Of a stretch of DNA of 64,000 nt, positions 1 to 13,690 are shown piece after piece. Position numbers and translations under genes: made by a program. Location: assembly GCA_013399875.1 (NCBI GenBank), contig VXAZ01000289.1, forward strand, positions 1,261,744 through 1,325,743, given 5' to 3'. This DNA is from Gymnorhina tibicen. Lineage: Eukaryota; Chordata; Aves; Passeriformes; Artamidae. How positions within the stretch are numbered: position 1 is the first letter of the stretch; every line of letters begins with the position of its first letter. Under the pieces are notes generated by a model. That model saw only the letters and a program-made list of their open reading frames with translations, searched no databases and had not been told where the DNA came from.

Positions 1-2284
1 ACCTCCAGAACCTCCAAGATTTAGTAAAGAATGTACTGCTACTTTTGTTTCAGCAACAGCCATGCTTATACCTCTGAGGATCGAAGAGGTACCCTGGCAA
101 GCTGTCAAGCTTTTCATGGGAACAAGGGTAAAAAGAAAAATGGCCTTCCAGTGACAACTCTTCAGAAGTCTGAGGAATGCAATGGGTGACAAAAGGCAGC
201 TTTGTAGCTCCAGGGCTACTTCCCCCTACCAAATATCAAACTGCAGCAAGTAAAGGAAGTATGAAAACTTCTTATTGCAAAGGGCATGAGTCTCTCTTAT
301 ACTGCAAAGTATTAGGCAGGTCTAATACAAAAATTGTTACTATTTCCTCCTATAATGATGACAGAATTAAGAACAGGCAAGATTAGCCACTGCTTGGTAA
401 AACAGTATTTACAAAGCTTTTCAGGAAATACGCACAGCTCTGCATTTCATAAAATCATATGAAAAAAATTACTGACAATAGCAAATAAGAAAGCAGTACA
501 TATTCTTTGAAAGAGATACACACTTTTTTCCTAATTAAACGCAAAATATTTTAATAAACCAGCTTTTTTGCACACAGTGGAACTCTTTGCAGGTTAACTC
601 CATGCTTCCTAAAGAGGAACAGTGAGTTTGTTATCTGTTGTGTGCTCTCACTTGGCTTGTGTCTTAAACTATCACAACTTTTTAATACGTCCAATATGTC
701 AACACCTTCAGAGCTAACATAAGGTGAGCAAAAGCCCTGCTATCCGGTAGATTGAGTTATAACAAGGAACATGTGTGAAGAATACTTTCTTGGACTGTTC
801 CAATTCACAAGCCATGACACTCTCTTCTAGAAGTTCTTAAAGCTTTTGATGCCTACTTCATTTCACTCAATGGAGAGGAACGCACATGAAGAAACCTTGC
901 CTCCCAGACAGTACCACTGGAGAAGCTTCTTTGTCCTTTCAAAGAGAGTGTTTTACTTTACAATATCTTAATATTTCTGTTACTAAGGGTTCCAGCCTTA
1001 CAGCTATTTCTAGCAAGGCACTGACAAAAACTCCAACGTAACTATAAGCAACTCCATTGGATAACACATGCAATAAACTGAGTAAGTCTGCTGTCAGTCA
1101 GTTTGTGACGAGAAGTCAACTTGTGAAGCAATCACACCTGCCCTGGAAACCAGTCATTCTACTCAATCATTGCTGTAATGTTGAAAGTTTCAGTTGATAT
1201 TGCTGAAATAATTATGCCTGAAGATCAAACTGATGGATCAGCTAAAACAACTCCTCTGCACCAGAAGTATGCATCTTGTTAGGATAGTAGGCAGTTGGTT
1301 TTCAGCCAAAATCAACTTTTATGAGACAACTTTTCAGATTTGGCAGCAGAAAGTGCACAATAAAAGCCTTCATTACTGCACGGTATAGTGAGGGTAAAAT
1401 GTTCATGGAACCAGCTTTCACAAGAAAAACTCCTGTCTTACTTCCCTAAGTAATCTTTGTTTAAAAAAATCTAAATCTTTTTTTAAACTGAGTTCACGGC
1501 ATAGGTTGCTCAAGAAGATTAGGGAATCAGTGCTGCTGCTGCAAAGCTCATCTGTCTGGTAAAGGGCGAAGTCAGTGAGATACTAGGGAAGAAAAAGCTT
1601 GCCCATATGAGGCTCTGTTGTTATTAAATTTGGAAGAACACAAAGCTGATACTTGGAGGGAAAAACAGTTAGAAGGAAAAAAGACACGGAACTAAAACTA
1701 GGACCAGTAGGGAGGATTTTTGGCCCATAAATCATTGACGACTCTTGATGTACATAGGACTAAGTGTAGACAGATTTTTGAAGGCACCTCTTTCTCCAAA
1801 ATGGGGTTTTATCACAGAGCTATTGCTACAGAGGATATTCTGCCTTCTGAGTATTTTTATATTATTTTTCCTTCTCTAAAATAAGTAATGTACAGGTAAG
1901 TCATAGTAATCATCATGCAGCAGCACATCTGCCAAAATACCAAATAAAACAGCAAAATCATCCAGTACTTCCCTTCATAAGTGTTGGAAGGGGAGACAGT
2001 AATGAGAATACCAGAAGTATTGGGTGACCACATGTAGAAGTTTACAGGTTAATTTACCAAACCAGGACAATTAGCAGAGTGAAGTTGTGACTGAAGATTT
2101 ATTGGGTTTGTTTTCCTTTTCTTTCCTTTTTTGTTTTTAATGTCCTGGATGTGTATATTTCTCAAGTTAACTGCAGATGCTAAGTGACATCCCAGGTTTT
2201 CAGACAAATAATCCATTCATTGAGTTAACAAAAACAATTTACAGCATACTTGTACTGGAGCTTCATATTATCCTTAACTGACTC

Positions 2285-2455
2285 AACTGACTTTATCCTC
2301 AGGACAATACCATTAAGTAGTGTCCCCATTTTATAGATAATGAAACAACACTTGGGATGGAATAAATGAAACGTGGCCAATTACATACAACACTTGGGAC
2401 TGAATCAGTATTTAAAGCCAAGTCTTTTGAGACCCAGCTTACTGTCCTAAGAAAT
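2285..2455 (+). repeat. Probable MIR/CORE-type ancient SINE remnant
   Basis: The segment reads like the 3' half of a mammalian-wide/amniote MIR element in sense orientation. It has a TTTATCCTCAGGACAATACC block, then CCCCATTTTATAGATAATGA, then TGGCCAATTACA where MIR has its 'aaggtcacaca' block, then a GACTGAATCAGTATTTAAAG block and GAGACCCAGCTTACTGTCCTAA at the end, in the right order and spacing. The match is diverged, as expected for an element amplified before birds and mammals split. This was judged by eye from the remembered consensus. Confidence 0.6.
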
Positions 2456-5400
2456 GAAACTTAGTCTGCCCCACGTTAGGGTACTTCCACTGGTCTTACA
2501 CCAGCAGAGACAGGCTGGACCCACAGCACTGTTCTCATTCTTCTGACTATTAAACTACTACACACCTCTCAGACTCTTCAGAGTTGACAACGGCCACCAG
2601 CTTTACTAGCTAATTTCCAGACATAACGTATTTGAGAAGCAAGAGTAATAGAGGAGTTAGAAGAAGGCAGAAACTAGATCACAAAACAGTTAATGTATTG
2701 AAGTTTGCAGCAATCCTGCAGACGATACTCCTTGAGTTGCTGTCAGCATCCCAAGCTTCCCAAAATACTTATTAATACAGTTTTAAAATGTTCTAATTAG
2801 ATGATCTAATAATCCCTTATATAATTTTACATTTCTTAGATTATTGTAGTAGTGTAGAAAATGCTTTTTATTTTTTAATAAAAGAAGAAGCTTATATAGT
2901 ATTCTAGACATATTTTCCTATTTTAGAGAGCAAGAGGAAAAAAACAGCAGTAAATCATCCAGTACCTGCAATAACTAGATAAGAGAGCAACAATTAATCC
3001 TTGGTATTAAAATATTTTGCCTCTCAGAAAAAGCATAAGAACAACTTTGATAATCAAAATTAAGAAAGTTTACCACATGCCAAAACAAGTTTACCACAAA
3101 ATATCATCTGAATCCAATTACTCCTCATGTTGTATAACATTTCCCAGGGCATGAACAAGCCTCCCTTCTTGGTGTAGCCTGAGTTTTCTTTTCAGCGCGC
3201 AGAAATGAGTATTTTCCAAACCTCTCTAATTTAATTTATTTTTCTAGTTTTTCCACAACCCCTTCCTCAGATCACAGCCTCTCACAAACAAGAATGTGGA
3301 TTCCTGTGCAGCAGTCAAATGCTGACTGGCTATGGATTTGTTCTTCTTAACTATTTCTCATGGATGTTTAAAAGCAGTCTCCCTGCTCCTCTGACAGATG
3401 ACAGGTGGGAATCTCCCCTGTACATTTTTCCTGAAGAGTGTTCAATCTTCTGGTTGGTCCCACCTGTAATTACTGGCTTATCAGATTTTCCAGATAGGTC
3501 TTATTTTTCTCCTCCCAACCGTCCCAGAACACGAGACCAAAAGAGGTTCAGGCATCAGTCCAAGATTTCCAGAGGCCCCACAGCCTGGCCAGCATGCCAA
3601 CAATCTGTGCGCGCACAGTAAGGACATCTGATGCACTCGGAATGTGTGGGACTCACTGCACAGGCAATATGGAACACATATGCACATATTTCCATCCTAA
3701 ATCCTACATAATACACCCTAGATACTTCCCTCTCTTTTTTTCCTGCATGAGGTCAAATGGAGTTGTTGAAACTCTGACGGATCCCAGCATTCATTATAAA
3801 TTCATTCCCTCTGATACACCAAATATTTTCCTGTGACATTTGCTTTCAAAGGCATTTTGATATCTGCTTATACCTTTCACACATTTCCAGCTTCCATAAC
3901 TGCATAGTAGTCTGGAAATAGAATGAGGTGACAGTGCACTACCCAGGCTTTGAATTACAGTTTCTCTATACCTAAGTCTCGTTTGGGCTGGTAAATGCAG
4001 TTACCACACAGTCATTTCTGACATTTCTGCTGACTTATAATTTAGACAAGTGCAAAAAGGTAACTAAGAAACAGAGATTTCTCAGGTTTCCAGATTTATT
4101 TTTTCACAATAAACAAGCCCATCCTTTTTTTTGGTTCAGGACAGTGTTTTAGCCTTGCTTAATGGGTGGTTGAATGATCACTTTTTGTCAACAAAATCCA
4201 AACCATCTAAAATACTGTAAGTCATCTGATGCCATTTATCAAATATGCTATTGCTTTAAGGCAGGTGGTAAGGAGAGGTAAGATAACGTGCTTGTTTGAT
4301 AGCACTAATAACGATACAAGCTGCAGCTTGATAAAAACAAGTCATAATTATGTTATTACCTTGATATGCTACAAGATGCCCCAGAATGAATCATATTGGA
4401 GACTGCCACATGCTTTCTTAAAAATCTATGATGAAAGAGTTCTTACTACTTGCTTTACCTACTAAAACATTCTTTTCTAATCTGATGCTTCCAGAGTGAA
4501 AAAAAAACCTGATTAATGTCTCCTTTCAAGCTCAAAGTCAGCTTAACTTTTCCTTCATTTTACCACAGTAATTTCCTTTAGTTTCCTTGAAATTAAAGTG
4601 CAGAAGTCTTTGCCCATACATGAAAGGAGCACTGTACCTTGCCACTTACTTCAACCTTGTTTCTTTAGTATTTTGAGCATAAAGGCATTTTCCGTTGTGC
4701 TGGACTTTCTAGTTGTTCAGTAATTCTATTAAAGTTTCCATGATGGCAAGCAATTTACATTTTTGCAGTTACTTGGTTTCACCTGAAGCTTGTTCAAGTT
4801 ACTTTTATTTGCAGGTTTTACATCTTTGCCAAAGTATAAGAATGAACACAGAGAAACAGATTCTATTTTTGAATTATGATGCTGAAAATCCAGAAAACCT
4901 TCACAGGCTGTAGTGAATTTAGTACAGATTAAATGGTGGTAATGAAATAGAGAGTGAATTTTGGCTTCTACAACACCATTTTCCCAATTAGCATTCATCT
5001 GGTAAGTTAGTTACTTGGAACTATGATAGCAGATATTACATGTGAAACTTTATTAACAGGTAGGGCTTACATTATAAGCATTCACAATTCAGGAAATGAA
5101 ATATTACTCTCCATGAAACCCTAACACAGGCTTTTTACTATCCTTTTAACATGCAGAACAAAAAAGCTATTTCTGTTTTTCAGCAATAGTATTTTCCTGA
5201 TTCCTGTATCTCCATAAAACATGATGTTATATATATGATAAACAACTACCTGTTCTGCAAGGAAATAAATTAGAAGTAGAATATTTAATTAGTATGAAGA
5301 GACAAACTAAATAAAGGAAAAATGTCATGGAAAAATCACCCCTAAAATAATGAAATATGTTTATATATTGTTTTGTGTAATATATAGCACTTTCTAAATA

Positions 5401-7319
5401 GACTGTATTTACTCCAATTTTCCATCAAAGTTAAAGCCACAAAATGTAACTAAGATCAGGTCCAGAAATCAAAGACAAAAATCCCGAACAAGTCAAAAGT
5501 CAAATTCTAATTTCAGTCTTTGATCTTGTATGAGAATTATTTACACACAAGCAAGCACACCTAAAGGCTTTATTACAAGAATAAAACCAACTTAGACACT
5601 ATAGTAGGCAGTGTCCAGGATATTTTGAATACACTGCTAATAATTAAATTATATGTGAAACAAAGATAAGGAAGAGAGTATTCCATGTAGAATACAAAAA
5701 ATACATTTAAAATAAAGTAAAATCAAGACAAAGTCAGTAAAAACGTAAGCAAACATCTGAATCATATAGCAACTGTTGGACAATGTTCAGGATGTTGCAG
5801 AAGAGAACTGATGACAATGATTTCCTAGTAAATTCAAACAAAAATATTTCTCACTATGACAAAACTGAAAGAGAAAACTCTGCTTTCAGCCTTATCTTAT
5901 TTGTATTTACTAATCAATAAAAGTTATATATTATCCAAAAGACACGGGAAAATAGCTATGGAAAACAAGTAGCTATACTAAATAACCTTTTTTTTTTTGT
6001 AATTTGCTGTATCTAATCGCCTTTCTTCTAAATTATTGTTTCCAACTCAAGAGCAATTAAATGAGAATCTCATTTAATTTTTGAGTTATTACTAAAAGCA
6101 ATACATTAGACTTCCTGAGAATTATACAGTATTAAGAGATCTTAAAATTGTATTTCTTGCACAGATTTAAGAGAAAGTTTTAAGAGTTGCATCCTTTGCC
6201 AAAAACATTAGCATTTGAATTAAACTCTCACTAGCATGCTTAGCTCATGAAAATGGCCTTTTTTTCAGTGCACATAGCGCTAGAAGCAAAACACAAGTCT
6301 GGACTCAATAAACTGCATGAACATCACTGCTGTCATTTTGTTACTCACTTCTTCCCTTTGTCTTAAAGCTGCACATAGATAGCTCCATGGACCTTTTCTT
6401 CTTTTCCCTTCTCTTCAATCACATGCTCCTCTAATCCTACAGCCTACGAATCTCAACTTGCAACTTTCCTTGTTTTCATTTCCGTATTTTTTATTTTGCT
6501 GCCCAAACTGTTTTGAGTGCCCCTCAGCACCTATGTAACAATTCACACCCCTCCTGCATGACTCACTGGTGTGATACAAGAAATAAAAGCCTCAGAAATC
6601 ATAAACTACAAGCAAAACCAGATCTCTCTGATGTACCATTGTCCTCTAAAGTTTCATAGGAACTTCTTGCCTGTGTTTTAGTACAGGCTTAGACATCCCT
6701 CAGGGCAAGAACCAAGTTATTTATGACATAATTAAACAAACAACAGCATTATACTAATTCATCCTTCAAAGAGATATCCTGAGATAATGGTACATATCAC
6801 CCAAATCTCTAAACAATATGCTATCTATCAAAACTAGGTAGCTGTCAGTTGAGGTAACTTCCCCATACCACACATGCAGGTCACTCAGTAATCTGGTCCA
6901 TTCCCATCAGTGGGGAATATAGGGCAATTTAAGCATCTAATTTACAGGTGTTTGGGGCAATCCTGTTGGTATTTTCTTTAAAACACTTCTGCAAACACAG
7001 ACTTAGTAGTTAGCAGCCCAGTCTTCATGGTGGCAGATGCGAAGCAGGCCCTTAGAGTCTCCTTCTGCCACCATGGGATTGTGCCAGAACCATGCAGGGG
7101 ACAGGGGCATTACAAGGCTCCATCCTCAGCTTCCACTGGAGCAGATACCTTGGGATGCCTCTGTTTCAGCTGAGGCAGAGCTCCAGAGGGAAGGTGCTGC
7201 TACACAGGAGTCAGTCTGCAGGGTGACAATGGCCTCACACTGGGAGATACACTCTGGCTGGGGCACTGGGACACCAGTAATAGGAGCTGTGGGAGATGAA
7301 CAGACCATGGGGCATCACG

Positions 7320-7920
7320 GAGAACAAACAGAACACAAACAGGGTCACTTCAGGGATGCTGAAAAGATTTCTAGAGGACTTGGGGGTAAACTACAGGGGT
7401 CATCTCTCAGATCTGCTACTGAGGAAGAAGGAAGAACTGGTTGGGGATATGATAATCAATGCCAGCTTGGCTGTAACAACCATGAAACAGTGGAGTAACA
7501 AATGCAAGAAGTAGAGGTAACCTGCGTGGACAGGGGTTCTGGGAGAGGATACTGAGGGACATGGGCTTGGTTCAGACTGAAGAGGAATCTATGGGCAGTC
7601 CCCCAACACCTATGCAGAGGTGACCATGATGACGGAGCCAGGCTCTTACAATGGCATACAACAGGAGAGTGACAGATTATCAGCAGAAACCAAAACAAGA
7701 AATTGTAACTAGGTATAAAGAAAAAATTCTTCACTACGAGGATGATTTTGCAGTGGAACAGGTTAACCAGAGAGGGTGCGAAATCTTTGTTCTTAGAAGT
7801 TTTCAAGATGTAACTGGACAAACCTCTCAACAGACCAGGCAGAATTCATAGTGAGCACTGCTTTAAACAGGAGGATGAACAAGAAATCTTCTAAGGTCCC
7901 TTTTGACCTGACTGACTCTG
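7320..7920 (+). mobile_element. CR1 LINE fragment, endonuclease piece joined to 3' end
   Basis: Two parts of a chicken-repeat-1 retrotransposon lie in the same orientation. Positions 7320-7500 translate to a decayed piece resembling the CR1 endonuclease region: KRFLEDLGVNY, then KKEELVGDM and a remnant of the family's GCSDHEMVEF motif. Positions 7615-7920 match the CR1 3' region: TGACCATGATGACGGAGCCA, GGCTCTTAC, GAAAAAATTCTTCACTACGA, GTGGAACAGGTTAACCAGAG and a terminal AAGGTCCCTTTTGACCTGA. The reverse transcriptase region between them is missing. No intact frame remains. Confidence 0.8.
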
Positions 7921-8907
7921 TCTGCAATTAGTATTTTTCTTTGGACCAGGTTTTTGGTTTTGAAATGGATCAGATTTTCCTCACTTCTGATACTTCAGCT
8001 TTTGCTGCAGAGTTCTCCTAGAGTACACAAAATAAATTCCTGCATCAGAGGGTTCCAAATGGAAGTGGAAAGCAATAAAGAAATGAAAAGTGCAAGTCTA
8101 CATCAAGAAGTCAGGTGTCAGTTCATTCATTCTCCAAACTTTTTCCTGTATATGGTAGTTGAATAAACAGGAGTTACTCAAAAAAAAAACCGCACAAGAG
8201 AACACTCAAACTGAGATGCCAGTATGACATAGTATTTTGAAATTCTCTGAAAAAGGGCCCACAGAGCATCTCCAAATACTTCTGCAACAGAAAAAAGCCT
8301 GCCAAGAAAGCCAGCTCTGTACTCATAGGAACTATTTAGAACTATTAACAGAGGGTCACTGTTTCCTTTGCAGTTCAATACATGACCCAACCATGCAGCC
8401 AGGATACCTCCCATGCACCTCAGTGCTTTAATTCTCCAAACAGCTGGGCGCCGAGGCTGATTGTGCTTCTGGAACTTATTAGGGTGGAAACAGCCTGGCT
8501 ACCAGCATTTCCTGAACATGGAGCTTCATAAGTCATCAGGAGTAAACAATTTGCAGATTATGCACAGCACAGGAGACCAGCCTTCTGCTTATCAAACCAC
8601 ACATTTCATCAAAGCATCTGGACATGTAACACCCTACAAGACTGCCATAGCTATTTCCCTTTTGAAGGTTTACAATATTACAAGATTTCTAAGCCCGTAT
8701 TAAGAAAACATATAAACCAATTCAAAGGATATTTTTGTTTTAAAAACAGAACAAACAACATATTTAAAATGTCCAGGTTATATTGCAAAATAAAAGCATG
8801 GTCCTCAAAAAGTTATAATCTTGATTAATCTTTTATGGATGGGATCATCTGCTACTACTTCAGGGGCAAAACCCCAAAACTAGCTGGTCAGCAGATCATC
8901 CTATCTA

Positions 8908-10353
<1,446 letters not shown>

Positions 10354-10411
10354 CTATTTTGACTCTTCCTCTTTCAGGACCTTCACCCATTACCAGAATG
10401 TTTGCTGGTTT
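10354..10411 (-). CDS. CDK19: CDK19 coding exon (probable exon 5): KPAN catalytic loop
   Basis: This short 58-bp exon encodes KPANILVMGEGPERGRVKI plus the first base of an Ala codon (about residues 153-172). It supplies the Lys and Asn of the catalytic loop (KPAN), which contact ATP phosphate and magnesium in protein kinases. The acceptor reads TTTTCCAG and the donor GTAAACA. The exon starts in phase 0 and ends in phase 1; the next exon begins CTGATATGG, which restores GCT (Ala) followed by Asp-Met-Gly, confirming the junction. It is too short to stand out as an open reading frame. Skipping it alone would shift the frame. This peptide is nearly the same in CDK8 and CDK19, so the paralogue call rests on the flanking exons. 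Confidence 0.96.
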
Positions 10412-12099
10412 CTGGAAAACAAAAGTAGAATTTTTAGCTGATCAGCCTTTGCTGATTATTTTTAAGAATAATAAAATTATATACATTTATTTTATAATGA
10501 AAACATTTCTAGAAATATCCTTAGAAGTCTAAAATTATGATACCTTTATGTTGCTGACATTTAGTTTTTATCTCTAGTTACCAATTTCAAAATTAGAAAA
10601 CAGAAATATACTTTGACATTTCACAGTACGAAATGCCATCTTTAACTAAATGTACATTTTCATTGTTACTAGAATGATTATATTCACTGGAGAGATTTTC
10701 TTCTACAGGAAAGTTTTATGTTAGGCTAACTTTTATGCTACACATAAATAATCTGGCAAGAACCACTTTTGCTGGTATAACTTATTTACAGTGATGCCAA
10801 TTTTTGGTATGCAAATGCATAGTTGAGAATCACTTTTGTTATCATCCTATATAACTACATTTATAGAGCTGTGCTTTTAGTGTATGAATGATAAAAAGCA
10901 CAAGGGTAAAAGCACCTTTTTTCCACAAAGTTGATTTCATGCTATGAGAATTCACTGGAAACAGGAGTATACACACACAGCTACATCCCAAAAGCTTTTG
11001 GCAGTGTAGACAGCAGCTTTTCAAGTAGAACAAAACCTTTATAGGCATTTTTTGCAATCTATTTGTTTGCAACCAGCTGTTTGTGAACACCACATAAAAT
11101 CTGCACATGACATCACAGCAATTGTTCTGCAGTTAGGATCTAGGTTCCCTCAGACATCAATAGTCATTGCTTGGAAGCTTTTGCCCTATTGTGTTAACAG
11201 CTGTAAAAAAGTAAACAAGATTGAAAACATTAAGTGATTTGAATGAAGAGATGCATAACAAAGCTTCAAAGCAGAATTTTTGGAATGTTCATCCAAACAA
11301 TAAATATATTTAAATCCTTAATGCCTGCAGAGGGGTCTGCTCAAGCAGAATTTGTTCAAGAATCTGAAAGAGATGTCCAGAAAACCAATGTCAGAATCTC
11401 ACTTAAATAGTGGCAAGGAGCTGAGAATTTATCTGAAACGAGACACTCAAACTAGAGTTACTAATTTGGCTCCAAATTACACATATTTAGCTTTTTTTAA
11501 AAAGCAAGTAAACAAACAAAAAAAGTACCCTACTTCAACTATTCTTTCCCCTTCCCCCAGGAAGCTGTTCTTCCCACCCCACACCCAGTGCTAGACATTG
11601 TTTCTTCCCTGGCTCCAACCACTGCCTCTCTTTCCAGATGCCTCTTTTATTCCTCCTTTTTTAATCTCTAATTCTCATTTTCATTCCCCAACATATATCT
11701 GGAATCATTCAAGAGGGAATATGCACTCCCTTCTTGGAAAACACAAGAGTGATTTCAATTGACCTTGAGCAAACACTCACCAGCAAATCTAGGAAAGAGA
11801 AAGACGATGCTTGCTCTTAGCTAATATTTAACGATAATAAAATCAACACTTCAAGGCAATTGCCAAACGCTGGTTGTACATTTATGTATTATCCCGAATT
11901 GAATATTCCGGAGAACAGAATAATTCCTTTCTGCATATTCAGTAACCAGGCAGAAAGAGAAGCATGCAAGTTCACACTACATTTTACCTCTGTTAGAAAC
12001 CATATGGCTACAATTGTCCTAACCAAGAGAGCAAAACTCCAGCTTCCTTGATGAAATTCTTCCTAAACTTTTGCCTAGCGCCTTTGATGCAGAGTTGAG

Positions 12100-12415
12100 T
12101 ATGATGAGTTTGCTGGATTGATGCTCCAAAGCCAACAGTATGAGGTTCAACCAGGCAAAGTGTTGGGTCCTGCCCTTGGGTCACAACAACCCCAAGCAGT
12201 GCTGCAGGCTGGGGAAAAGGGGCTGGAAAGCTGCAGCTGCAGGCATTGGAACAGGCTGCCCAAGAAACTGGTAGAATCACTATCCCTGGAAGTGTTCAAA
12301 AAACATAAGGATGTGGCACTTGAGGGCGTGGATTAGATGTACACGTGGTGGTGTAAGGTTAATGGTTGGACTCAATCTTAGATGGGTTTTCCAACCTTAA
12401 TGTTTCTATGAATCA
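12100..12415 (+). mobile_element. CR1 LINE 3' fragment with internal deletion
   Basis: The first part resembles the CR1 reverse-transcriptase region: GGTTCAACCAGGCAAAGTGT, TGGGTCCTGCCCTTGGGTCA, CAACAACCCC, GGGGCTGGAAAGCTGC. It then jumps to the 3' terminal region: GGCATTGGAACAGGCTGCCC, AAGAAACTGGTAGAATCACT, GGATGTGGCACTTGAGG, ATGGTTGGACTCAATCTTAG. It ends TTCCAACCTTAATGTTTCTATGAATC, the decayed 8-bp tail typical of CR1. The jump near 12240 marks an internal deletion. Confidence 0.88.
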
Positions 12416-12555
12416 AAAATACTCCAACTGACCTTTACATTCAGGATTGGATTTTAAGCACTATAAAAATGCATTTATTTGTCAGGTGAAGAAAGCTGAT
12501 AAAAATGTAGTCTCTGCACTGATTTATAAGTCAGGTTTTTTCTAATAAAAGAATT

Positions 12556-13611
12556 ATGGTTATAAGAAATAAACATTATAACTCCAGGAGATGTACAAAG
12601 ATAAAAATTAAAATCTAAGCAGGAACAACAGGATTCTCAAAACATCTCCCAAGAGCCATATTTTATATGTGACAATACAATATTCTCCAAGCAGCAATTT
12701 CTTCACAGAAAAAAGCTACCAACTATTTTATCTGCTGACATAATCCACAATATTCACAGAACAGTTCAGGCTGGAAAGGACCTCTGGAGATCATAAATCT
12801 CAAATCAGGATTAACTACAGCAGATTGCTCAAGCCTGAGCCCAGTTGGGTTTAACCTTCTCCACAGATGGCGACTTCACAGCCTGTCTCTGAAACTTCTA
12901 GTGTTTGACCACTCTCACAGTAAAAAAGGTTTATCAATACACTATATTTACGTCTACTGCCTCCTGTTCTACCACTGGATAGCACTGCAAGGAGTCTGGC
13001 TCAGTTTTCTTTGTTCACACTTATCAGGCACATATAGACATTGGTAAGATTCCATATGAGCCTTCTCTTCTTGAGATTGAATNATGGTTATAAGAAATAA
13101 ACATTATAACTCCAGGAGATGTACAAAGATAAAAATTAAAATCTAAGCAGGAACAACAGGATTCTCAAAACATCTCCCAAGAGCCATATTTTATATGTGA
13201 CAATACAATATTCTCCAAGCAGCAATTTCTTCACAGAAAAAAGCTACCAACTATTTTATCTGCTGACATAATCCACAATATTCACAGAACAGTTCAGGCT
13301 GGAAAGGACCTCTGGAGATCATCAAATCTCAAATCAGGATTAACTACAGCAGATTGCTCAAGCCTGAGCCCAGTTGGGTTTAACCTTCCCCACAGATGGC
13401 GACTTCACAGCCTGTCTCTGAAACTTCTAGTGTTTGACCACTCTCACAGTAAAAAAGGTTTATCAATACACTATATTTACGTCTACTGCCTCCTGTTCTA
13501 CCACTGGATAGCACTGCAAGGAGTCTGGCTCAGTTTTCTTTGTTCACACTTATCAGGCACATATAGACATTGGTAAGATTCCATATGAGCCTTCTCTTCT
13601 TGAGATTGAAT
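12556..13611. repeat. Direct duplication of ~528 bp with a single N between copies (likely assembly artefact)
   Basis: Positions 12556-13082 and 13084-13611 are almost identical. By eye the only differences are GATCATAAATC versus GATCATCAAATC (one inserted C) and CTTCTCCAC versus CTTCCCCAC. The base at 13083 is N. The copies contain the flanking unique sequence plus the start of a minus-strand CR1, and the CR1 continues smoothly only after copy 2. A lone N at an exact repeat joint is the signature of two overlapping contigs placed end to end without merging. Confidence 0.93.
12753..13082 (-). mobile_element. CR1 LINE 3' fragment, first (probably artefactual) copy
   Basis: Antisense CR1 3' end. 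It begins with CACAGAACAGTTCAGGCTGG and AAAGGACCTCTGGAGATCAT, runs through ACCACTCTCACAGTAAAAAA and GAGTCTGGCTCAGTTTTCTT to GAGCCTTCTCTTCTTGAG, and is cut at the N at 13083. The sequence is repeated in the second copy. Confidence 0.85.
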
Positions 13612-13690
13612 AGCCCCAGCTCCCTCAGCTTCAGAAAGACTCCCCAAAGTCCTAGGAGACTTAGTGGTCCCATGAATACAGGAGATCCAT
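13281..13690 (-). mobile_element. CR1 LINE 3' fragment, second copy with continuation
   Basis: This has the same antisense CR1 sequence as 12753-13082. Unlike the first copy it continues into CCCCAGCTCCCTCAGCTTCA, the expected next segment of an antisense CR1, before decaying near 13690. This copy therefore carries the true continuation of the element. Confidence 0.85.

Noticed and set aside
7037..7498. 153-codon open frame on the plus strand
   Set aside because: Its end overlaps the CR1 endonuclease remnant in a different frame. The rest has no recognisable domain and no splice context.
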